The notes under the pieces are model-generated. The model had not been told where the DNA came from, did no database searches, and saw nothing but the letters and a program-made list of their open reading frames with translations. A DNA stretch of 64,000 bases from Akebia trifoliata (Eukaryota; Streptophyta; Magnoliopsida; Ranunculales; Lardizabalaceae). Of this stretch, positions 59,382-64,000 are shown one piece after another (the stretch's first letter is position 1; every line of letters starts with the position of its first letter). The stretch covers positions 22,946,586 through 23,010,585 of the forward strand of contig CM030707.1 in assembly GCA_017979445.1 (NCBI GenBank), in the 5' to 3' direction. Both the position numbers and the translations under genes were made by a program.

Positions 59382-60554
59382 ATGCTGGCTGCAGGCAATA
59401 ACCCAATCGACCAATTGGTCAAAACAACTGTCACTGGGATGCACACCGTAGAGAAATTCAACTTTGCAAAATTCATGTTGAGATGCGCCTTGTACTTTCA
59501 CGAGTTTGAGATAGATTGGAACCTTTTGCACGCTATGGCTAAGCGTTGGAATCCTTATCTTCACATCTTCCACATTGGGCATATGCACTTGTGTCCTACT
59601 CATGAAGACTATTGTGGTATCATGGGGATATCTACTTCAGGTCCTCTAGTCAGGCCTTCATTGAAGACAGGATATTCTGGTGATCTCGCCACAGGCCTAA
59701 ACATTTCAAAGGAAGAAGCCAAGGCCTTAGTCCGTAACGGGAGATTGGATTTAGTACCCTTATTGAGTCCATACCACTCTCGTAGTCATCCCATCAATGT
59801 AAAACCAGAAGCTTGGAGAGCCACTAGAGACTATCGATTATGTTTAGGGATCCTAGCCCAATACATACTGACCTCCAAAAGCGAGGGTCAAACTGTTCCT
59901 GAGTCTTTCATAGACATAGCTTCCCAGCTCTCTAGAAAAGCCAATCCCGTACCTCTTATTCTAGCTGAAACCTTCTCAGGTTTGGATGCCATAAAAAATG
60001 GTGAGGGAAGGGATTTCAAAGGAAGCCCTCACCTACTTTACATGTGGCTCTGCGACCGTCTCAAAATTGTGGACATTCCTTCAACCCTCGAGTATAGGCC
60101 AGAGCACTTTTCCAAGAGAAACATGTTAGTGCGTCACAACTCAGTCAAGGCTTGGGGCAAATGGTTGGATTCTCGTCTTGCACGTCATATTGGTTTGAGA
60201 TGCCCTTGGTGGATGACGGACTACCCTGTTTTAGGTACCAAAGGATCCTATTATGTCCGTTTGATCGGACTAGATGAGACATCTTTTTACCAACCTGCTT
60301 TGATCCCAGAACAGTACGGAGTACCTATAGAATTTTCGCTACCTCAACCCAAACAATTCTTTTCTCCCGAACCATTGACTGAAAAGTTAGTGCATCTCAT
60401 TGAGAAGGCGTGGAACAAACGCACCTTAGGGTATCCAGATGGACCAGCAGAGTTCAAAGAGTCAGTCGTTAGAACTAAAAGAAGCAAGCCTAATTGTCCC
60501 AGCAATCCTGATGACGATCAAAACAAATCCAAGCGTCCATGTAAAAGAATGTAA
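59382..60554 (+). CDS. Retrotransposon ORF1 protein, DUF7745-like
   Basis: A 390-residue intact frame upstream of gag. The start at 59382 is the first ATG in frame; the frame is open only a few codons upstream, where there is no ATG. Composition and motifs (FHEFEIDWNLLHAMAKRWNP near residue 40, FHIGHMHLCPTHEDYCGIMG near residue 66, then HLLYMWLCDRLK near residue 220) match the plant family annotated as DUF7745, which is found as an extra ORF ahead of gag in Ogre/Tat-like elements and is distantly like plant mobile domain proteins. A lysine- and arginine-rich tail (KSKRPCKRM) could be a nuclear signal. Its role is unknown. No signal peptide or membrane segment is evident. The frame has no lesions, so the element is young. 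Confidence 0.87.
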   Translation: MLAAGNNPIDQLVKTTVTGMHTVEKFNFAKFMLRCALYFHEFEIDWNLLHAMAKRWNPYLHIFHIGHMHLCPTHEDYCGIMGISTSGPLVRPSLKTGYSGDLATGLNISKEEAKALVRNGRLDLVPLLSPYHSRSHPINVKPEAWRATRDYRLCLGILAQYILTSKSEGQTVPESFIDIASQLSRKANPVPLILAETFSGLDAIKNGEGRDFKGSPHLLYMWLCDRLKIVDIPSTLEYRPEHFSKRNMLVRHNSVKAWGKWLDSRLARHIGLRCPWWMTDYPVLGTKGSYYVRLIGLDETSFYQPALIPEQYGVPIEFSLPQPKQFFSPEPLTEKLVHLIEKAWNKRTLGYPDGPAEFKESVVRTKRSKPNCPSNPDDDQNKSKRPCKRM

Positions 60555-60725
60555 AACAGGATTATTTGAAAGTTGTAATTCAATGAAAATCTTATCTGTC
60601 AAACAATTTTCAATAGTTCAATGAAATTTCTTTCAGTATATTTGTGGATAATCATGGCATAAATGAATTGTTTAATGGGTTGGTGTACAAAATTCAAAAT
60701 GTAATCTTCTTTTTCAAAATGTCTT
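60555..60725 (+). other. Spacer between ORF1 and the tandem array
   Basis: AT-rich, no frame and no repeat seen. Confidence 0.5.
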
Positions 60726-62486
60726 ACCGACTCCGTGTCGATGCCAGCTCCATGCTGATGTAATCATTTTAAATTTTACCGACTCCGTGTCGATGCCAGC
60801 TCCATGCTGATGTAATCATTTTAAATTTTACCGACTCCGTGTCGATGCCAGCTCCATGCTGATGAATCATTTTAAATTTTACCGACTCCGTGTCGATGCC
60901 AGCTCCGTGCTGATGAAATCTTTTTTAAATTTTACCGACTCCGTGTCGATGCCAGCTCCGTGCTGATGAAATTTCTTTTAAAATTTTTACCGACTCCGTG
61001 TCGATGCCAGCTCCGTGCTGATGAAATTTCTTTTTAAAATTTTACCGACTCCGTGTCGATGCCAGCTCCGTGCTGATGTAATCATTTTAAATTTTACCGA
61101 CTCCGTGTCGATGCCAGCTCCGTGCTGATGAATCTCTTTTAAAATGTTTTACCGACTCCGTGCTGATAAATCATTTTTAAATTTTACCGACTCCGTGTCG
61201 ATGCCAGCTCCGTGCTGATGAAATTTTTAAAAAATTTTACCGACTCCGTGTCGATGCCAGCTCCGTGCTGATGAAATCATTTTTAAAATTTTACCGACTC
61301 CGTGTCGATGCCAGCTCCGTGCTGATGAAATCATTTTTAAAATTTTACCGACTCCGTGTCGATGCCAGCCCGTGCTGATGAAATCATTTTTGAATTTTAC
61401 CGACTCCGTGTCGATGCCAACTCCGTGTTGATGAAATCGCTTTTTAATTTTACCGACTCCGTGTCGATGCCAACTCCGTGTTGATGAAATCGTTTTTAAA
61501 ATTTGTACCGACTCCGTGTCGATGCCAGCTCCGTGCTGATGTAATCGTTTTTAAATTTTACCGACTCCGTGTCGATGCCAACTCCGTGTTGATGAAATCG
61601 TTTTTAAAATTTGTACCGACTCCGTGTCGATGCCAACTCCGTGTTGATGAAATCGTTTTAAAATTTGTACCGACTCCGTGTCGATGCCAGCTCCGTGCTG
61701 ATGTAATCGCTTTTAAATTTTACCGACTCCGTGTCGATGCCAACTCCGTATTGATGAAATCGTTTTTAAAATTTGTACCGACTCCGTGTCGATGCCAACT
61801 CCGTGTTGATGAAATCGTTTTTAAAATTTGTACCGACTCCGTGTCGATGCCAGCTCCGTGCTGATGTAATCGTTTTTAAATTTTACCGACTCCGTGTCGA
61901 TGCCAACTCCGTGTTGATGAAATCGTTTTTAAAATTTGTACCGACTCCGTGTCGATGCCAACTCCGTGTTGATGAAATCGTTTTTAAATTTGTACCGACT
62001 CCGTGTCGATGCCAGCTCCGTGCTGATGTAATCGCTTTTTAAATTTTACCGACTCCGTGTCGATGCCAACTCCGTGTTGATGAAATCGTTTTTAAAATTT
62101 GTACCGACTCCGTGTCGATGCCAACTCCGTGTGATGAAATCGTTTTTAAAATTTGTACCGACTCCGTGTCGATGCCAGCTCCGTGCTGATGTAATCGCTT
62201 TTTAATTTTACCGACTCCGTGTCGATGCCAACTCCGTGTTGATAAATCGTTTTTAAAATTTGTACCGACTCCGTGTCGATGCCAGCCCCGTGCTGATGTA
62301 ATCATTTTTAAATTTTACCGATTCCGTGTCGATGCCAGCTCCATGCTGATGTAATCATAAAAATAAAAAAAAAAAAAAAAAATCTTTACCGACTCCGTGT
62401 CGATGCCAGCTCCGTGCTGATGAAATCGTTTTTAATTTTACCGACTCCGTGTCGATGCCAGCTCCGTGCTGATGTAATTCTTTTTT
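60726..62486 (+). repeat. Tandem array of about 33 units of ~54 bp with paired hairpins
   Basis: Each unit is ACCGACTCCGTGTCGATG, then CCAGCTCCGTGCTGATG, then an AT-rich spacer of 15-22 bp. The two parts are diverged copies of one 17-mer, and each can form a small stem with loop TCCGT: CGAC/GTCG and CAGC/GCTG. From about 61415 the second stem is often CAAC/GTTG, with both arms changed. Units 61507-62156 follow a three-unit order (CAGC, CAAC, CAAC) with starts at 61507, 61669, 61832, 61994 and 62157. One short unit (about 61151-61184) joins the first half of one hairpin to the second half of the other. The array fills the space between ORF1 and gag. Confidence 0.95.
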
Positions 62487-62591
62487 ACCAGTCCCGTGTT
62501 GATGCCAACATCACGTTAAGGTCGGCTCCAAGCCAAAGAACTCTTTCTTTAAAACTCGTTTGCTTTAAAATAAATAACTTTACCCGACCTA

Positions 62592-64000
62592 ATGAAATGT
62601 CAAGCATTTTTTTGGTCTTCTGTACCCAAGGTGGCCAAACGAAAGAAGTACAAACACCCTGAGAAGCCTCCGTATTTCCTTCGATCTACATCAACTATGA
62701 GCAACTCAGAGGATCCACAACCTGCGACAAGTGAACTTGCCGAAGCTAATGCAATGATAGCGAAGCTCATAGAAACAACGAAAAGACAAGAACAAATGTT
62801 GATGGCTGTTTTTAGTAATACTAACTTCTTACAAGCGCAAGCCGCTCAGCACCAAGCATCTGGATCAAACCCGGAACCCCTTGAACAGACACGACCAGAT
62901 CAACAGACCACCCCACCTCCTACGGTGCCAATGTATCAGGGCCCTCCACTTTACATCCCACAGAATCAACCACCCCCGGTGGTAATCCCAGATGATGAGT
63001 GTGACTTCAGGGTGCCTGAGGCCAAAAATGTCACTGATAACAAAATGGCCCAGCAGATAGAGTCTCTCCAAGAAGAGATGAGACGAATGAAAGGTGCAAA
63101 TACTCTAGGAGGGACAAGATTCAGGGACCTTTGCTTTTATCCTAATGCACAGCTGCCGGCCAAATTCAAATGTCCGGAATTTGAGAAGTACAATGGGGTG
63201 GGGTGTCCTCTGTCACATCTAAAACTATACTGCGGATCCATGTGCCAATACGGCGAAGATGACAGGCTACTGGTGCAGTTGTTTCAAAGAAGCTTGACAG
63301 GGCCTGCACTCAAATGGTTTTCCGGATTGGACCATACGCTTATCAAAAGTTGGCAAGACTTGGCTGAAATGTTCTGGCATAATTATCGGTTCAACACAGA
63401 TGTAGGTCTGGATCGAAATGATATGGCCAAGATGACTAGAAAGCAAAGGGAAACAGTAAAAGAGTACGCCCAGAGATGGCGGGAGTCTGCTTCACAAGTG
63501 AGGCCCGCAATGACTGAACAAGAGATGAACACCACGTTCATCTCAACACTAGGGCATGCCTTTTATACTCATCTAGTTGGACACACCACAGGCACCTTCT
63601 CAAATTTAGTTCAAGTGGCAGACCGGGTCGAGGACGGGATCCGGACTGGTTTAATATTTGACTTCACAGCCTTAAGCGCAGCGGCAGGGACATCGGCACA
63701 AAAGAAGTTCGTGCCTTTTGTCAAAAAGAAAGAGGAAGCTCAAGTCAACAATATACAACCCAGCCAACCTCTTTTCATTCAGGCACCAGTTCAGAGGCCG
63801 CAGGCACCACAAGTCCCTTGGGCGCCAGTACCTCGAGCTGCTTGGGCTCCAGCACCACAGAACCCCTTTCAGACAGTTCCTCTGCAAGCACAACCAGCAC
63901 CACAGTATGGGCAAAACCAGCAGGCACGACCTAACAGGGTAAACAGAGTATTTACCAGATTGCCCATGACACTATCAGAATTACTGCCACTCTTACTCAG
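62592..64000 (+). CDS. gag: Gag polyprotein of the Tat/Ogre-like element (continues past window)
   Basis: An open frame of 469 codons with no stop to the window end. The first in-frame ATG is 62592 (MKCQAFFWSSVPKV); ATG 62697 (MSNSEDPQPATSELAEANAM) is also possible. Domains in order: a short coiled-coil-like stretch (EANAMIAKLIETTKRQEQML), a proline- and glutamine-rich part, a second helical part (QQIESLQEEMRRMKG), then the gag capsid-like core: KFKCPEFEKYNGVGCPLSHL, LVQLFQRSLTGPALKWFSGL, TVKEYAQRWRESASQV. After that comes a proline/glutamine/alanine-rich linker and RVFTRLPMTLSELLPLLLS, which usually precedes the protease in this lineage. It forms the virus-like particle. It is intact here. 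Confidence 0.9.
   Translation, partial: MKCQAFFWSSVPKVAKRKKYKHPEKPPYFLRSTSTMSNSEDPQPATSELAEANAMIAKLIETTKRQEQMLMAVFSNTNFLQAQAAQHQASGSNPEPLEQTRPDQQTTPPPTVPMYQGPPLYIPQNQPPPVVIPDDECDFRVPEAKNVTDNKMAQQIESLQEEMRRMKGANTLGGTRFRDLCFYPNAQLPAKFKCPEFEKYNGVGCPLSHLKLYCGSMCQYGEDDRLLVQLFQRSLTGPALKWFSGLDHTLIKSWQDLAEMFWHNYRFNTDVGLDRNDMAKMTRKQRETVKEYAQRWRESASQVRPAMTEQEMNTTFISTLGHAFYTHLVGHTTGTFSNLVQVADRVEDGIRTGLIFDFTALSAAAGTSAQKKFVPFVKKKEEAQVNNIQPSQPLFIQAPVQRPQAPQVPWAPVPRAAWAPAPQNPFQTVPLQAQPAPQYGQNQQARPNRVNRVFTRLPMTLSELLPLLL

Larger units (their letters stand above)
55333..64000 (+). mobile_element. Young Tat/Ogre-like gypsy element (5' part in window)
   Basis: Order: LTR (55333-57170), primer site, 2.2-kb leader, ORF1 (DUF7745-like), tandem array, gag. 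ORF1 and gag have no stops. It sits in the pol gene of the older relative on the opposite strand; the bases before it are GAGGG (55328-55332), so a GAGGG copy is predicted at its far end. Protease, RT and the 3' LTR lie beyond the window. Confidence 0.9.

Noticed and set aside
61478..62042. Long frames reading repeated PTPCRCQLR / MLMKSFLKF across the tandem array, both strands
   Set aside because: They are translations of a ~54-bp repeat whose spacer length varies and changes the frame from unit to unit. There is no start context and no family match.
60726..62486. CRISPR-like array
   Set aside because: Spacers are AT-rich and nearly the same in every unit, the locus is a plant retrotransposon, and there are no cas genes.

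Overview
This window is nuclear DNA from a flowering plant. The evidence is one eight-exon gene of the plant TIC32-like short-chain dehydrogenase family with GT-AG introns, LTR retrotransposons of plant lineages (Ty1/copia, Tat/Ogre-like Ty3/gypsy, and a second gypsy family that looks Del/Tekay-like), several MITE classes, a tRNA-type SINE, and a fragment of plastid rpl2. Species cannot be told from the sequence. There are no bacterial-type operons or CRISPR arrays, and I recognised no tRNA or rRNA genes.

Layout. 1-6882: a decayed minus-strand copia element with short LTRs, split by a 2-kb solo gypsy LTR (1924-3967, target duplication GAAGT). 6883-9979: non-coding flank with a 1-kb hAT-like element. 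9980-21374: the only host gene that looks intact, a TIC32-like dehydrogenase on the minus strand. I could join all eight exons by eye into one open 324-codon frame; its introns are loaded with MITEs and fold-back repeats. 21375-31300: intergenic, with a SINE (15-bp target duplication), a PIF/Harbinger-like element (TTA duplication) and a minisatellite interrupted by a hAT-type MITE. 31273-31458: a broken copy of the last TIC32 exon. 32682-34160: an old gypsy LTR. 34165-42284: a gypsy element with 2.9-kb LTRs that has lost most of pol. 42833-42932: a 100-base assembly gap. 43683-46950: a plastid rpl2 fragment split by a 2945-bp solo LTR (target duplication GAGGG). 47527-47742: palindromes and a cut MITE. 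47743-55332: the 3' half of a decayed minus-strand Tat/Ogre-like element (LTR, tandem repeats, integrase, two RNase H domains, RT). 55333-64000: a younger plus-strand Tat/Ogre-like element inserted into the RT-protease region of the former, with LTR, primer-binding site, long leader, intact ORF1 (DUF7745-like), a 1.76-kb tandem array and an open gag that runs off the window.

The most unusual structure is the array at 60726-62486, between ORF1 and gag of the young element. Each ~54-bp unit holds two small hairpins with the same TCCGT loop, and the second hairpin occurs in two versions whose two stem arms change together (CAGC/GCTG or CAAC/GTTG). Part of the array has a three-unit higher-order period of 162-163 bp.

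The elements give a relative order of events. Copia and the rpl2 insertion came first, then solo-LTR formation inside both; the minus-strand Tat element landed in a MITE, and the plus-strand Tat element then landed in the minus-strand one.
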